A stretch of DNA of 34,917 nt from Rhodopseudomonas sp. BR0M22 (lineage in GTDB: Bacteria > Pseudomonadota > Alphaproteobacteria > Rhizobiales > Xanthobacteraceae). The position numbers and the translations under genes were made by a program. The DNA lies in contig NZ_QUMK01000063.1 in the NCBI RefSeq assembly GCF_010907035.1, positions 1 through 34,917 of the forward strand. The letters are read 5' to 3'. Numbering within the stretch: the first letter of the stretch is position 1; every line of letters begins with the position of its first letter. Below the pieces are notes generated by a model that was given only the letters and a program-made list of their open reading frames with translations, was not told the DNA's origin and did not search any database. This document shows, in pieces, positions 14,873 to 24,534 of this stretch.

Positions 14873-16555
14873 ATGATCACGCTCCGCCCTCGCCTGGCCT
14901 CGCTCGTCACCGTTGTGGCGCTCACTGTAGCCTCGAGCTCGGCGGGGCGCGCGGCAGAATTGCTGCCGCCGCCGGTCGATCTCCGTATCCTTGCGATCAA
15001 TGACTTCCACGGCAATCTGAAGCCGCCGCCCGGCGGCATCGCGATCGACGATCCCGCCGATCGGACCAGGAAGATTCACGTCCCTGCCGGCGGCGCCGAG
15101 CACATGGCGACGCTGGTGAAGGCGCTGCGTAAGGACCATCCCAATGCGATCTTCGTCGCGGCGGGCGATCTGATCGGCGCCAGCCCGTTTCTGTCGGCGA
15201 TGTTTCACGACGAGCCGACCATCGAGTCGCTGTCGTTGATGGGGCTGGCGCTGTCCTCGGTCGGCAATCACGAGTTCGACGAGGGCAAGACCGAACTGCT
15301 CCGGATGCAGAACGGCGGATGCCATCCGGTCGACGGCTGCCGGGGGCCGCATCCGTTCAAGGGCGCAAGGTTCAACTACCTCGCCGCGTCCACGGTCGAA
15401 AACGCGACCGGCAAAACCATCTTTCCTGCTTACGCAATCCGCACCTTCGGCGGCGTGCCGGTGGCGTTCATCGGGCTGACGCTGAAGAACACGCCCAACA
15501 TGGTGTCGCCGCCAGGCGTCGCCGGGCTGTCGTTCAAGGACGAGGCGGAGACGGTGAACGCTCTGATCCCGGAATTGAAGGCCAAGGGCGTCGAGGCAAT
15601 CGCGGTGCTGATCCACGAAGGCGGCTTTCCGACCGGCGACTACAACGAATGCCCCGGGATCTCGGGGCCGATCGTCGAGATCGTCAACAAGCTCGACCGT
15701 GCCGTCGACGTGGTGATCAGCGGCCACACCCACCGCGCCTACACCTGCCGGATCGACGGCCGGCTGGTTACCAGCGGCGACAAATACGGCACGATCGTCA
15801 CTGCGATCGATCTGAAACTCGATCCGACCACCCGCGACGTGATCAGCGCGGCCGCCAACAACACCATCGTCCGAACCGAAACGCTGGCCAAGGACCCGGC
15901 GCAGACCGAACTGATCGCCGCCTACGACAAACTGGCCAGTCCGATCGCGGCTCGGCCGGCCGGCGCGGTGACGGCGGCATTGTCGCGGATGCCGAATGCT
16001 GCCGGCGAGAGCGTGCTGGGCGATGTCGTCGCCGACGCCCAGCTCAAGGCCACATCGGATCAAGACAAAGGCGGCGCGGAGATCGCGCTGACCAATCCCG
16101 GAGGCATCCGCTCCGATATCCTGGGCGGCGAAGGCGGCGCAGTGACCTTCGGCCAGGTGTTCGCCGCGCAGCCGTTCCGCAATCAGCTGGTGACGATGAC
16201 GCTGACCGGCGCTCAGCTCAAGGCCGCGCTCGAACAGCAATGGGCGGAGCCGGCGCGGCCGCGGATTCTGCAGGTGTCGAACGGCTTCAGCTTCGCCTGG
16301 GATGCTGCGGGCGCCGAAGGGAAGCGCATACCGGCCGACAAGATCACGCTGAACGGCGTCCCGATCGATCCGGAGCGGGCGTATCGCGTCACGGTGAATG
16401 CTTATCTCGCCGCGGGCGGCGACGGCTTCGCGGCGTTCAAGAACGGTGCTGCACCGCAAACAGGAATTTACGACGTCGATGCGCTGTTCGCCTATTTCAA
16501 GTCGCGCAGCCCGGTGGCGCCGCCGCCCTCGAATCGGATCGTGCGGTTGAACTGA
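14873..16555 (+). CDS. Periplasmic 5'-nucleotidase / metallophosphatase (UshA family)
   Basis: A 560-residue protein with a signal peptide (hydrophobic stretch 8-22, cleavage near 28). The N-terminal calcineurin-like domain has the dinuclear metal motifs NDFHGN (Asp44, His46), AAGD (Asp99), GNHEFD (Asn132, His133), His248 and GHTH (285-288). The C-terminal substrate domain has the typical NPGGIRSD segment. It would remove phosphate from extracellular nucleotides, possibly also cleaving nucleotide sugars or cyclic nucleotides. It is monocistronic, divergent from the cytochrome c gene, with 223 bases between; only a weak ribosome-binding site precedes ATG 14873. Paired cysteines near 150-155 could form a periplasmic disulfide. 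Confidence 0.9.
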   Translation: MITLRPRLASLVTVVALTVASSSAGRAAELLPPPVDLRILAINDFHGNLKPPPGGIAIDDPADRTRKIHVPAGGAEHMATLVKALRKDHPNAIFVAAGDLIGASPFLSAMFHDEPTIESLSLMGLALSSVGNHEFDEGKTELLRMQNGGCHPVDGCRGPHPFKGARFNYLAASTVENATGKTIFPAYAIRTFGGVPVAFIGLTLKNTPNMVSPPGVAGLSFKDEAETVNALIPELKAKGVEAIAVLIHEGGFPTGDYNECPGISGPIVEIVNKLDRAVDVVISGHTHRAYTCRIDGRLVTSGDKYGTIVTAIDLKLDPTTRDVISAAANNTIVRTETLAKDPAQTELIAAYDKLASPIAARPAGAVTAALSRMPNAAGESVLGDVVADAQLKATSDQDKGGAEIALTNPGGIRSDILGGEGGAVTFGQVFAAQPFRNQLVTMTLTGAQLKAALEQQWAEPARPRILQVSNGFSFAWDAAGAEGKRIPADKITLNGVPIDPERAYRVTVNAYLAAGGDGFAAFKNGAAPQTGIYDVDALFAYFKSRSPVAPPPSNRIVRLN

Positions 16556-16673
16556 AGCAAGACGCTAGTCTCAACCTCACGCGGGCCTTTCGTTCGCGGC
16601 GGCGAATAACTACATTCGTTCGAATATATCGCACCCAATCGTACTCCTATGGATCGGCGGCGGACACTTTCGA

Positions 16674-17603
16674 ATGACCACGCTTTTTTTGACCCATTCC
16701 GCGTGCCTCGACCATCACACGCCGGAAGGACATCCCGAGCGCGCCGCGCGACTCGTCGCCATCAACAAGACGCTCGCTGAGGATCGTTTCGCAGCGCTGG
16801 CGCGCGCGGAATCGCCGATCGGCTCGCTCGAGCACATCGCGCTGTGCCACACCGATCATCACATCGTCGAGCTGCGCCATTTGTCGCCGTCGACCGGCAC
16901 CGTCTATGTCGACGGCGACACCTCGATGTCGCCCGGCACGTTCGAAGCCGCGTTGCGCGGCGTGGGCGGCTCGGTCGCAGCCGTCGACGCGGTAATGAAG
17001 GGCACGGCGGCCAACGCCTTCGTCGCCACCCGCCCGCCCGGCCACCACGCCGAGATCACCAAGCCGATGGGCTTCTGCTTCTTCGGCAATGCCGCGATCG
17101 CGGCGCGCTACGCTCAGCGGCAATACGGCATCGAGCGGGCCGCGGTGGTGGATTTCGACGTGCACCACGGCAACGGCACCCAGGACATCTTCTGGGGCGA
17201 TCGCACCGTGATGTATTGCTCGACCCACCAGATGCCGCTGTTCCCCGGCACCGGCTCAGCCGGCGAGCGCGGAGAATACGACAATATCGTCAACGCCCCC
17301 CTCGCCTCCGAAGACGGCGGAACCGAGTTCCGTTTCGCGTTCGAGCAGGCGATCCTCCCCCAGCTCAAACGGTTCGCGCCGGAATTGATCGTGATTTCAG
17401 CCGGTTTCGATGCGCATTATCGCGATCCGCTGGCCAGCCTGAACCTCCGCGCCGAGGATTTCGGCTGGGTCACGGAACGTTTGATGGAAGTGGCGGATCA
17501 GACCGCCGGCGGTCGCATTGTCTCGGTGCTCGAGGGGGGATATGACCTCGAGGGCCTGAGTGAATCTGTTGCGGCTCATGTGGGCGCCCTGATGGGCGCT
17601 TGA
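16674..17603 (+). CDS. Histone deacetylase-family amidohydrolase (class II-like)
   Basis: A 309-residue zinc hydrolase of the HDAC / acetylpolyamine amidohydrolase superfamily. Motifs: HPERAARL near 20-27, RPPGHHAE with His124/His125, DFDVHHGNGT with Asp162 and His164 as zinc ligands or their neighbours, SAGFDAH with the second Asp ligand, and EGGYD near the C-terminus. Bacterial members remove acetyl groups from polyamines, protein lysines or small amides; the substrate is unknown. It lies directly upstream of xseB (80-base gap) and two genes from dxs, a neighbourhood I recall from alphaproteobacteria. The start lacks a strong Shine-Dalgarno. The preceding 118-base gap is AT-richer, with TTCGAATATAT at 16619-16629. 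Confidence 0.92.
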   Translation: MTTLFLTHSACLDHHTPEGHPERAARLVAINKTLAEDRFAALARAESPIGSLEHIALCHTDHHIVELRHLSPSTGTVYVDGDTSMSPGTFEAALRGVGGSVAAVDAVMKGTAANAFVATRPPGHHAEITKPMGFCFFGNAAIAARYAQRQYGIERAAVVDFDVHHGNGTQDIFWGDRTVMYCSTHQMPLFPGTGSAGERGEYDNIVNAPLASEDGGTEFRFAFEQAILPQLKRFAPELIVISAGFDAHYRDPLASLNLRAEDFGWVTERLMEVADQTAGGRIVSVLEGGYDLEGLSESVAAHVGALMGA

Positions 17604-17683
17604 ACCAGCCGCTCCGCCGGGCGACCAAGAACAACAACCAAAACACGCCCACCGCGCAGCCGCGGTGCCGCCAGGAATGCGAA

Positions 17684-17935
17684 ATGGCCGAAGCCTCCAC
17701 CGCAGAAGTGAAAAAGCTCAGTTTCGAGCGCGCGCTCGAGGAACTCGAGGGGATCGTCAAGCGGCTCGAGGACGGCAAGGTTCCGCTGGAAGAGTCGGTC
17801 ACGATCTATGAACGCGGCGAAGCCCTGAAGCGGCGCTGCGAAGATCTGCTGCGCCAGGCCGAGGCCCGGGTCGACAAAATCACCACCGATGCCCAGGGTA
17901 CGCCGACCGGGACGGAACCCCTGGACGTACAATAG
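17684..17935 (+). CDS. xseB: Exodeoxyribonuclease VII small subunit
   Basis: An 83-residue protein with the XseB pattern LSFERALEELEGIVKRLEDG, then VPLEESVTIYERGEALKR and CEDLLRQAEARV. Several copies of this short helical hairpin bind the XseA large subunit to degrade single-stranded DNA in repair. ATG 17684 follows AGGAA; a longer frame from 17600 starts at the HDAC stop and is not conserved in type. The C-terminal tail (TTDAQGTPTGTEPLDVQ) is disordered-looking. In many bacteria xseB is followed by ispA and dxs; here no ispA is seen before dxs. XseA is not in the window. Confidence 0.93.
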   Translation: MAEASTAEVKKLSFERALEELEGIVKRLEDGKVPLEESVTIYERGEALKRRCEDLLRQAEARVDKITTDAQGTPTGTEPLDVQ

Positions 17936-18339
17936 CGCATGCAAAAGGTATCCGGCTCCTTCCGCACCGCGGCACGGCCGTGGTTGCGCCGCAACACCGA
18001 GACTCGAAAATCCGCCCCGTCAACCTTCTTGGCCGAAAGTCTGCGCTGCTCGACCAGGGCTTGGGCGTGCGGTGGTTGGCATTAAATGAGGGTTTGTGTA
18101 AAGGTATGAGCTTATGCGCCGAGCCTGACACCTGCCGGGATGGTACTGTCAAGTTCGGTGGACGTGTGCAGCCGCAATAAGTGATCCAGATCATGTCGTC
18201 GGTCAGGAGCACACACGCTTCGATCGTCGATCTCTCCTGATGCAGGAGTGCAGGAGCCGGGTGAGGCTCGTGCAGACCGAACACTCGGACCATTCGTCGA
18301 GGGACTCACCACCCTATAGTTATAGACTGGAATATCGCC
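17936..18339. other. 404-base gap between xseB and dxs with candidate control signals
   Basis: No convincing gene is present. CACGGCCGTG, a short palindrome, lies near 17973-17982. A possible promoter is TTGGCA (18076-18081) with TAAAGG 17 bases later. TATAGT at 18315-18320, 20 bases before the dxs start, is a good -10 match but has a poor -35. The FNR-like site at 18182-18193 is listed separately. The dxs mRNA may have a long leader if the upstream promoter is used. Confidence 0.4.
18182..18193. promoter_or_regulatory. FNR/FixK-like half-site pair upstream of dxs
   Basis: TGAT-CCAG-ATCA is an exact core of the FNR/FixK consensus TTGAT-N4-ATCAA; the two outer bases (G and T) do not match. 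It lies about 147 bases before the dxs start. FNR-type regulators (FixK, AadR) control anaerobic and photosynthetic genes in Rhodopseudomonas, and Dxs feeds carotenoid and bacteriochlorophyll synthesis, but binding here is inferred only. Confidence 0.35.
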
Positions 18340-20265
18340 GTGACCGAATTTAGTAAAACGCCGCTTCTCGACACCATTCGCACACCGGAAGATCTGCGCA
18401 AGCTGCGCATCGATCAGGTTCGTCAGGTCGCCGACGAATTGCGACTGGAGACGATCGATGCGGTCTCGGTCACCGGCGGGCATTTCGGCGCCGGCCTCGG
18501 TGTCGTCGAGCTGACCACCGCAATCCATTACGTGTTCGACACCCCGCGCGACCGGCTGATCTGGGACGTCGGCCACCAGGCCTATCCGCACAAGATCCTG
18601 ACCGGGCGCCGCGACCGCATCCGCACCCTGCGCATGGGCGGAGGCCTGTCCGGCTTCGCCAAGCGCACCGAGAGCGATTACGATCCGTTCGGCGCCGGCC
18701 ATTCCTCGACCTCGATCTCGGCCGGCCTCGGCATGGCGGTCGCCAGCGAACTCGCCGGCATCAAGAACAACGTCATCGCGGTGATCGGCGACGGCTCGAT
18801 CTCGGCCGGCATGGCCTATGAGGCGATGAACAACGCCGGCGCGATGAACTCGCGGCTGATCGTGATCCTCAACGACAACAATATGTCGATCGCCCCGCCT
18901 GTCGGCGCGATGTCGTCGTATCTGTCGCGGCTGTATTCGGGCAAGACCTACCGGTCGCTGCGCGAGGCCGGCAAGCAGATCGGCAAGCATCTGCCGAAGG
19001 TGATCGCCGATCGTGCCGCGCGCGCCGAGGAATATTCCCGCGGCTTCATGGTCAATGGCGGCACGCTGTTCGAGGAACTCGGCTTCTATTATGTGGGCCC
19101 GATCGACGGCCACAATCTCGATCACCTGCTGCCGGTGCTGCAGAACGTCCGCGACGCCGACACCGGCCCGTTCCTGATCCACGTCGTCACCCAAAAGGGC
19201 AAAGGCTACGGTCCGGCCGAAGCAGCCGCCGATAAATATCATGCGGTGGTCAAATTCGACATCGCCACCGGCGCTCAGTCCAAGGCCAAGTCGAACGCCC
19301 CGTCGTACCAGAACGTCTTCGGCCAGAGCCTGGTCAAGGAAGCCGAGAAGGACGACAAGATCGTCGGCATTACCGCCGCGATGCCGTCCGGCACCGGCAT
19401 CGACATCTTCGAAAAGTCGTTCCCCAAGCGCACCTTCGACGTCGGCATCGCCGAACAGCACGCCGTGACTTTCGCGGCCGGCCTCGCCACCGAGGGCTAC
19501 AAGCCGTTCTGCGCGATTTATTCGACCTTCCTGCAGCGCGCCTACGATCAGGTGGTCCACGACGTCTGCATCCAGAACCTGCCGGTCCGCTTTGCGATCG
19601 ACCGCGCCGGCCTCGTCGGCGCCGACGGCGCGACCCATGCCGGTTCGTTCGACAACGCCTATCTGGGCTGCCTGCCCAACATCGTGATCATGGCGGCCGC
19701 GGACGAGGCGGAGCTGGTGCACATGGTCGCCACCCAGGTGGCGATCAACGACCGTCCGAGCGCGGTGCGCTATCCGCGCGGCGAAGGCCGCGGCGTCGAA
19801 ATGCCCGACGTCGGCGTGCCGCTGGAGATCGGCAAGGGCCGCGTCGTCCGCCAGGGCAACAAGATCGCGCTGCTGTCGTTCGGCACCCGGCTCGCCGAGG
19901 CCGAGAAGGCCGCCGACGAGCTCGCCACGCTGGGCCTGTCCACCACCGTCGCCGACGCCCGCTTCATGAAGCCGCTCGACGTCGAGCTGGTGACCAAGCT
20001 GGCCCGCGACCACGACATCCTGATCACCATCGAGGAAGGCTCGATCGGCGGCTTCGGCAGCCATGTGATGCAGACCCTGGCCGAGCACGGCTTGCTCGAC
20101 GGCGAGGTCAAGATGCGGGCGATGGTGCTGCCCGACGTGTTCCTCGACCACGACACCCCGGCGGCGATGTACGCCCGCGCCGGCCTCGACGCCAAGGCGA
20201 TCGTCAAGAAGGTGTTCGAAGCGCTCGGCAAGGACGCCGCGACCGGGACCTCGAAGCTGGCCTGA
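18340..20265 (+). CDS. dxs: 1-Deoxy-D-xylulose-5-phosphate synthase
   Basis: A 641-residue thiamine diphosphate enzyme that condenses pyruvate with glyceraldehyde 3-phosphate, the first step of the MEP isoprenoid pathway. Key features: GGHFGAGLG with His48, [15 protein letters not shown] with His79, the ThDP-Mg motif [16 protein letters not shown] (150-165), [12 protein letters not shown], and [14 protein letters not shown] with the catalytic Glu that activates the cofactor. Length is as usual. Translation starts at GTG 18340 with a weak Shine-Dalgarno. Downstream, a 180-base gap holds a mosaic palindromic repeat that may also end transcription. Its proximity to tkt, gap and pgk is suggestive because its substrate is GAP, but they are separate units. 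Confidence 0.97.
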   Translation: MTEFSKTPLLDTIRTPEDLRKLRIDQVRQVADELRLETIDAVSVTGGHFGAGLGVVELTTAIHYVFDTPRDRLIWDVGHQAYPHKILTGRRDRIRTLRMGGGLSGFAKRTESDYDPFGAGHSSTSISAGLGMAVASELAGIKNNVIAVIGDGSISAGMAYEAMNNAGAMNSRLIVILNDNNMSIAPPVGAMSSYLSRLYSGKTYRSLREAGKQIGKHLPKVIADRAARAEEYSRGFMVNGGTLFEELGFYYVGPIDGHNLDHLLPVLQNVRDADTGPFLIHVVTQKGKGYGPAEAAADKYHAVVKFDIATGAQSKAKSNAPSYQNVFGQSLVKEAEKDDKIVGITAAMPSGTGIDIFEKSFPKRTFDVGIAEQHAVTFAAGLATEGYKPFCAIYSTFLQRAYDQVVHDVCIQNLPVRFAIDRAGLVGADGATHAGSFDNAYLGCLPNIVIMAAADEAELVHMVATQVAINDRPSAVRYPRGEGRGVEMPDVGVPLEIGKGRVVRQGNKIALLSFGTRLAEAEKAADELATLGLSTTVADARFMKPLDVELVTKLARDHDILITIEEGSIGGFGSHVMQTLAEHGLLDGEVKMRAMVLPDVFLDHDTPAAMYARAGLDAKAIVKKVFEALGKDAATGTSKLA

Positions 20266-20271
20266 GTGTCG

Positions 20272-20431
20272 ACCCTCGCCCCGCTTGCGGGGAGAGGGTG
20301 ACGCGGCGAGCACAGCTCGTCGCGGCGGGTGAGGGGGCGTCTCCGCGCGGCTCAGACTCGTTGAGACGCCCCCTCACCCGGAATTCGCGCTGACGCGCCA
20401 ATTCCGACCTCCCCGCACGCTGGGAGAGGTC
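20272..20431. repeat. Mosaic palindromic repeat, type A (between dxs and the next gene)
   Basis: The centre is a perfect 18-bp inverted repeat: CGGGTGAGGGGGCGTCTC (20326-20343) and its complement at 20363-20380, 19-base loop. Flanking it are two smaller hairpins: ACCCTC-g-CCCCGC-TT-GCGGGG-a-GAGGGT (20272-20299) and GACCTC...GAGGTC (20406-20411 with 20426-20431). The outer segments are related to each other in inverted orientation. This looks like a dispersed palindromic element common in Bradyrhizobium-type genomes (recollection) and fills nearly the whole gap. Confidence 0.75.
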
Positions 20432-20445
20432 AAAGTCGCCTGACC

Positions 20446-21009
20446 ATGAAGATCTACCTCGCCGGCCCCGACGTCTTCCTGCCTGATGCCCGCGAGATCG
20501 GCCGGCGCAAGGCAGCGCTGTGCGCTGACCACGGGTTCCGGGGGTTATTCCCGCTCGACAATGCGGTGGCGCTGGCCGCGCACGACGCGTCGCTGCAGAT
20601 CTTCCGCGGCAACGAGGCGATGATGAACGACGCGGATGCGATCATCGCCAATCTGACGCCGTTCCGCGGCCCCAGCGCCGACGCCGGCACGGTGTACGAA
20701 CTCGGCTACATGGCCGGACGCGGCAAGCTGGTGCTTGGATATTCGAACGACCCGGCGAACTACGTCGCGCGGGTCAAGCAGTTCGAAACCGTCGAGAGCC
20801 GCGACGGCCTGCTGATCGGCGCCGACGGCCTGGCGGTCGAAGACTTCGGCCTCGCCGACAATCTGATGCTGATCCACTGCCTCGATCTGCACGGCGCGCC
20901 GCTGGTGACGCCGCGCCAGATGCCGGCCGATCCATGGCACGACCTCGCCAGCTTCACCGCCTGCGTCCGGATCGCGGCGGAGCGGCTGCGGCCGCATCAG
21001 GCGCGCTGA
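20446..21009 (+). CDS. Nucleoside 2-deoxyribosyltransferase family protein
   Basis: A 187-residue protein that begins MKIYLAGPDVF, the family's nucleotide-binding opening. DADAIIANLTPFRGPSADAG (63-81) and TVYELGY with Glu85 match the catalytic region, where the Glu attacks C1 of the deoxyribose. ADNLMLIH is a further conserved patch. Members transfer deoxyribose between bases for salvage or hydrolyse deoxynucleoside monophosphates; the substrate is not defined. It starts 14 bases after repeat A and is followed two bases later by tlyA, so these two genes are probably cotranscribed. Confidence 0.88.
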   Translation: MKIYLAGPDVFLPDAREIGRRKAALCADHGFRGLFPLDNAVALAAHDASLQIFRGNEAMMNDADAIIANLTPFRGPSADAGTVYELGYMAGRGKLVLGYSNDPANYVARVKQFETVESRDGLLIGADGLAVEDFGLADNLMLIHCLDLHGAPLVTPRQMPADPWHDLASFTACVRIAAERLRPHQAR

Positions 21010-21011
21010 CC

Positions 21012-21752
21012 ATGGCGAAGCCACCGGAGTCCACACCGCGCAAACGCGCCGATGTCGTGCTGGTCGAGCGCGGCCTGTTCGACAGCCGCGCGCGGGCGCA
21101 GGCGGCGATCGAGGCCGGGCTCGTAGTTGCGGACGGCAAGCCGGTCACCAAGGTCTCCGAACCGATCGCGCTTGACGCACAACTCGAAGCGCAGCCGGCG
21201 CATCCCTGGGTATCGCGCGGCGGCGTCAAGCTCGCCGGCGCGCTGGAACGCTATCCGATTCCGATCGAGGATCACGTCTGCCTCGATGTCGGCTCTTCCA
21301 CCGGCGGCTTCACCGAAGTGCTGCTGGCGCACGGCGCCGCGCTGGTGTTCGCGGTCGATGTCGGCCGCGATCAGCTCCACGCTTCGCTGCGCGGCCATCC
21401 CAAGATCGTCTCGATGGAAGAGACCGACATCCGCAAGCTCGAAGGCAGCCGTCTGCCGCAGCGGCCGGACGTGGTGGTGATCGATGCCAGCTTCATTTCG
21501 CTGAAGCAGGTGCTGCCCGCGGCGCTGTCGCTTGCCGCATCGCCGATGAGTCTGCTGGCGCTGATCAAGCCGCAATTCGAGGCTTCCTCGAAGCGCGGCA
21601 TCGTGCGCGACGCCAAGGTGCATCGCGCAGTGTGCGACGACGCCATCGCCCTCGCCGCTTCGCTCGGCTGCCGCGACATCGAGGTCTTTGCGTCCTCGAT
21701 CGCCGGCGGTGACGGCAACGTCGAATTCTTCCTCGGTGCAAAGCGCGGCTAA
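21012..21752 (+). CDS. tlyA: TlyA-family rRNA 2'-O-methyltransferase
   Basis: A 246-residue protein with an N-terminal S4 RNA-binding domain (about 12-70: RADVVLVERGLFDSRARAQA) and a C-terminal FtsJ-type Rossmann methyltransferase. The SAM motif is LDVGSSTGGFTEVLL (91-105). Likely catalytic residues are Lys73 (SRGGVKL), Asp158 (VIDAS), Lys186 (IKPQFE) and the Glu at 190. Characterised TlyA proteins methylate cytidines in 16S and/or 23S rRNA; older records call it haemolysin. ATG 21012 lies two bases after the preceding stop. The normal place downstream of dxs is kept, with the deoxyribosyltransferase gene between. Confidence 0.9.
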   Translation: MAKPPESTPRKRADVVLVERGLFDSRARAQAAIEAGLVVADGKPVTKVSEPIALDAQLEAQPAHPWVSRGGVKLAGALERYPIPIEDHVCLDVGSSTGGFTEVLLAHGAALVFAVDVGRDQLHASLRGHPKIVSMEETDIRKLEGSRLPQRPDVVVIDASFISLKQVLPAALSLAASPMSLLALIKPQFEASSKRGIVRDAKVHRAVCDDAIALAASLGCRDIEVFASSIAGGDGNVEFFLGAKRG

Positions 21753-21814
21753 GAGCTTCCAAGGCGCGACGTCTTGGCCGGAACCAAAGTCTTACTCCGG
21801 CCGCAACTTCCGCT

Positions 21815-23239
21815 ATGGTGCGCGCCATGACCGTACCTGGTTCCAACATCGCCGCCGGCGCGCTCGCGCCGGCGAAGTCGTCTGCGTGGCGGACAGAGCT
21901 GATCGAAACGCTGTGGCTCGCGTGGCCGATGGCGATGACTCAGCTCGGCCAGATCGCGATGATGACCACCGATCTGGCGCTGATCGGCCGGCTCGGCGAC
22001 ACCGCCGTGGCCGCGGCGGCGCTGGCGCATATCGTGCTGTTCTCCACCTTCACCATGGGGCTCGGCTTGGTTTCCGCGGTGACGCCGCTGGCCGCGCAGG
22101 CGTTCGGTGCCCGCGCGCCGCGGCAGGTCCGCGCGTCGCTCCGCGTCGGGCTGTGGGCGGGCGTGATCGCCGGCATTCCGCTGACGCTCGGCCAGTTGTA
22201 CGGCGAGGAGTTGCTGGTCGCGCTCGGCCAGGACGCAACGACGTCGCGCCTCGCCGGCGATTATCTCGACGGGTTGGCGTGGTCGCTGGTGCCGGGCTGG
22301 CTGTTCATCGCGCTGCGCGGCTTCATGGGCGCGGTGAACCGGCCTGAGCCGGCGCTGTGGATCATGCTGACCGCAATCCCGATCAATCTCGGCCTTGCTT
22401 ACGCGTTGATCCACGGCTCGCTCGGCCTGCCGCGGCTGGAGATCTTCGGCGCCGGCCTCGCTACCACCATCGTGTCGTGGGCGATGTGCATCGCCGCCGC
22501 AGTAGTATGCGTGACGATGCGCCCGTTCCGGAAGTACCAGGTGTTCGGCGAGCTGTTCCGGTTCGACGGCGAGCTGATGCGACGGCTGCTGCAGCTCGGC
22601 CTGCCGATCTCCGGCGCCTCCGTGCTGGAATACGGGGTGTTCGGCGCGGCCGCTCTGCTGATGGGGCTGTTCGGCACCACCGCGCTTGCGGCACACCAGA
22701 TCGCCCTGCAGGTCGCAGCGATCATGTTCATGGTGCCGATGGGGATTTCGGTGGCCGCCACGGTGCGGGTCGGCCACGCGGTCGGCCGCGGCGATCCGCC
22801 CGGCGCGCGGCGCGCCGGCTTTGCGGCGATCGGCCTCGGCTTTGCGTTCATGGCGGCGATGACGCTGCTGGTGGCGCTGACCCGGCACCAGATCCCGTAT
22901 CTGTTTCTCGGGGAATCCGACACCGCCGCCGCGACCGCGGCGCTCACTGCATCACTGCTGATCGTCGGCGCCAGCTTCTTCATTGCCGACGGCCTGCAGG
23001 TGGTCGCCAATGGCGCGCTGCGCGGGCGCAACGACACCAAGATACCGCTGCTGTTCGCGGTGCTCGGGTTCTGGCTCATCGGCTTTCCATTCTGCTGGGT
23101 GCTCGGCTTCCACACCGAGCTCGGCCCATTCGGTGTCTGGATCGGGCTGGCAATCGGCCTCATCGTCTACGCCGCGCTGCTGATGTGGCGCTTCCACAGG
23201 CTGACGCGTGACGCGATGGCAGCCGCGGTCGCCGCCTGA
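21815..23239 (+). CDS. MATE-family multidrug exporter (NorM-like)
   Basis: A 474-residue integral membrane protein with about 12 hydrophobic segments arranged as two repeated halves. [25 protein letters not shown] in the first helices (about 37-61, with the MTTD segment) and [20 protein letters not shown] at the start of the second half are typical of NorM-type MATE transporters. These export cationic drugs and metabolites with Na+ or H+ antiport. The ATG 21815 start has no clear ribosome-binding site; ATG 21827 (MTVPGSN) is an alternative. It stands alone between tlyA and an RNA methyltransferase gene, 62 bases after the former. Substrates cannot be inferred. Confidence 0.93.
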   Translation: MVRAMTVPGSNIAAGALAPAKSSAWRTELIETLWLAWPMAMTQLGQIAMMTTDLALIGRLGDTAVAAAALAHIVLFSTFTMGLGLVSAVTPLAAQAFGARAPRQVRASLRVGLWAGVIAGIPLTLGQLYGEELLVALGQDATTSRLAGDYLDGLAWSLVPGWLFIALRGFMGAVNRPEPALWIMLTAIPINLGLAYALIHGSLGLPRLEIFGAGLATTIVSWAMCIAAAVVCVTMRPFRKYQVFGELFRFDGELMRRLLQLGLPISGASVLEYGVFGAAALLMGLFGTTALAAHQIALQVAAIMFMVPMGISVAATVRVGHAVGRGDPPGARRAGFAAIGLGFAFMAAMTLLVALTRHQIPYLFLGESDTAAATAALTASLLIVGASFFIADGLQVVANGALRGRNDTKIPLLFAVLGFWLIGFPFCWVLGFHTELGPFGVWIGLAIGLIVYAALLMWRFHRLTRDAMAAAVAA

Positions 23240-23285
23240 TCAGTTCCGGCTTTACGGCCTGCCGGCCGGAGACTATCGCATCGCC

Positions 23286-24524
23286 ATGATCCAGACCCTG
23301 ACGATCGATCAGCTCGGCCACCGCGGCGACGGCGTCAGCCTGTCGCCAGGCGGCGCGACTTACGTGCCGTTCGCGCTGCCCGGCGAAACCGTCGAGGCCG
23401 AACCGGTGCAAGGCCATCCCGATCGCCGCAAGCTGCTGCGCGTCGAGGAGCCGAGTCCCGACCGGATCACGCCGTTCTGTCCGCATTTCGGCGTGTGCGG
23501 CGGCTGCGCGATCCAGCATCTGCGCGACGAACCGTATCGGGCGTGGAAGCGCAATCTGGTGATCGAGACGCTGACGCAAGCGGGAATCGACGTTGCGGTC
23601 GATCCGCTGATCGATGCCCACGGCGCCGGACGCCGCCGCATCACGCTGCACGCCCGCAGGGGCACGCACGACATTCTCAAGGTCGGCTTCAGTGCCAACG
23701 CGAGCCACGACATCATCGCCATCGATCACTGCCCGATCCTCGATCCTGCGCTCGGCGGCGCGCTGGAAGCGGCATGGGCATTGGCCGAAGCGCTGACGCC
23801 GGTCGGCAAGCCGCTCGACATTCAAGTCACCGCCACCGAGAACGGCCTCGATATCGACGTGCGCGGCTCGGGACCGCTGCCGCCCAAAATGATCACTGCG
23901 CTGTCGCAGCTCGCCGAGCAGCACAAGCTGGCCCGGCTGACCAGGCACGGGGAACTAGTTCTGCTGCGCCGGCCGCCGGTGGTGACAATTGGCAAAGCCA
24001 AGGTGGTGCTGCCGCCGGGGGCGTTCCTGCAGGCGACCGCGCTCGGCGAACAGACGCTGGCGCAGCTGGCGATGGCGCATCTCGGCCGCGCCAAGCAGGT
24101 CGCGGATCTGTTCTGCGGCGTCGGTCCGTTCGCACTCCGTCTCGCCGAGAAGGCGCGGGTGTTCGCCTGTGACAGCGATGCGCCGGCCGTCACGGCGCTG
24201 CAGAAAGCCGCGCCGGGAACGCCTGGGCTGAAGCCGGTGAAGGCGGAAGCGCGCGATCTCTTCCGTCGCCCGCTCGCACCGCCCGAACTCCGCGACTTCG
24301 ATGCCGTGCTGTTCGATCCCCCGCGCCAGGGCGCGCAAGCACAGGCCGCACAGCTCGCGGCCAGCCGGGTGCCGCTGGTGATCGCCGTGTCGTGCAACGC
24401 CACCACCTTCGCCCGTGACGCCAAGCTGCTGATCGACGGCGGCTACAGGCTCGAACGCGTGACCCCGGTCGATCAGTTCAAGTACACGCCGCATGTCGAA
24501 TTGGTGGCGGTGTTGCGGAAGTAG
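23286..24524 (+). CDS. Class I SAM-dependent RNA m5U methyltransferase (RlmD/TrmA type) with [4Fe-4S] ligands
   Basis: A 412-residue protein. The N-terminus is TRAM-like (about 1-55, [14 protein letters not shown]). A four-cysteine [4Fe-4S] set follows: Cys65, Cys71, Cys74 ([10 protein letters not shown]) and Cys149 (DHCPIL). The C-terminal methyltransferase has FLQA (Gln249), [16 protein letters not shown] (272-287), FDPPRQGA (343-350) and the nucleophile Cys370 in [11 protein letters not shown]. These are the residues of RumA/RlmD enzymes that make m5U in 23S rRNA; a tRNA or unassigned target is possible in alphaproteobacteria. ATG 23286 gives the family start, although GGAGA lies 13 bases away. 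Mosaic repeat B follows the stop. Confidence 0.9.
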   Translation: MIQTLTIDQLGHRGDGVSLSPGGATYVPFALPGETVEAEPVQGHPDRRKLLRVEEPSPDRITPFCPHFGVCGGCAIQHLRDEPYRAWKRNLVIETLTQAGIDVAVDPLIDAHGAGRRRITLHARRGTHDILKVGFSANASHDIIAIDHCPILDPALGGALEAAWALAEALTPVGKPLDIQVTATENGLDIDVRGSGPLPPKMITALSQLAEQHKLARLTRHGELVLLRRPPVVTIGKAKVVLPPGAFLQATALGEQTLAQLAMAHLGRAKQVADLFCGVGPFALRLAEKARVFACDSDAPAVTALQKAAPGTPGLKPVKAEARDLFRRPLAPPELRDFDAVLFDPPRQGAQAQAAQLAASRVPLVIAVSCNATTFARDAKLLIDGGYRLERVTPVDQFKYTPHVELVAVLRK

Positions 24525-24534
24525 TAATTCAAAG

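Noticed and set aside
14711-16459. 582-residue open frame antisense to the 5'-nucleotidase
   Set aside because: Shadow frame with no domain; the + strand carries all metallophosphatase motifs.
18112-20313. 733-residue open frame antisense to dxs
   Set aside because: Length results from high GC; the dxs product is certain and overlapping antisense genes of this size are implausible.
20272-20431. CRISPR-like array
   Set aside because: The repeats are inverted and mosaic, without regularly spaced direct repeats and unique spacers; no cas genes are present.
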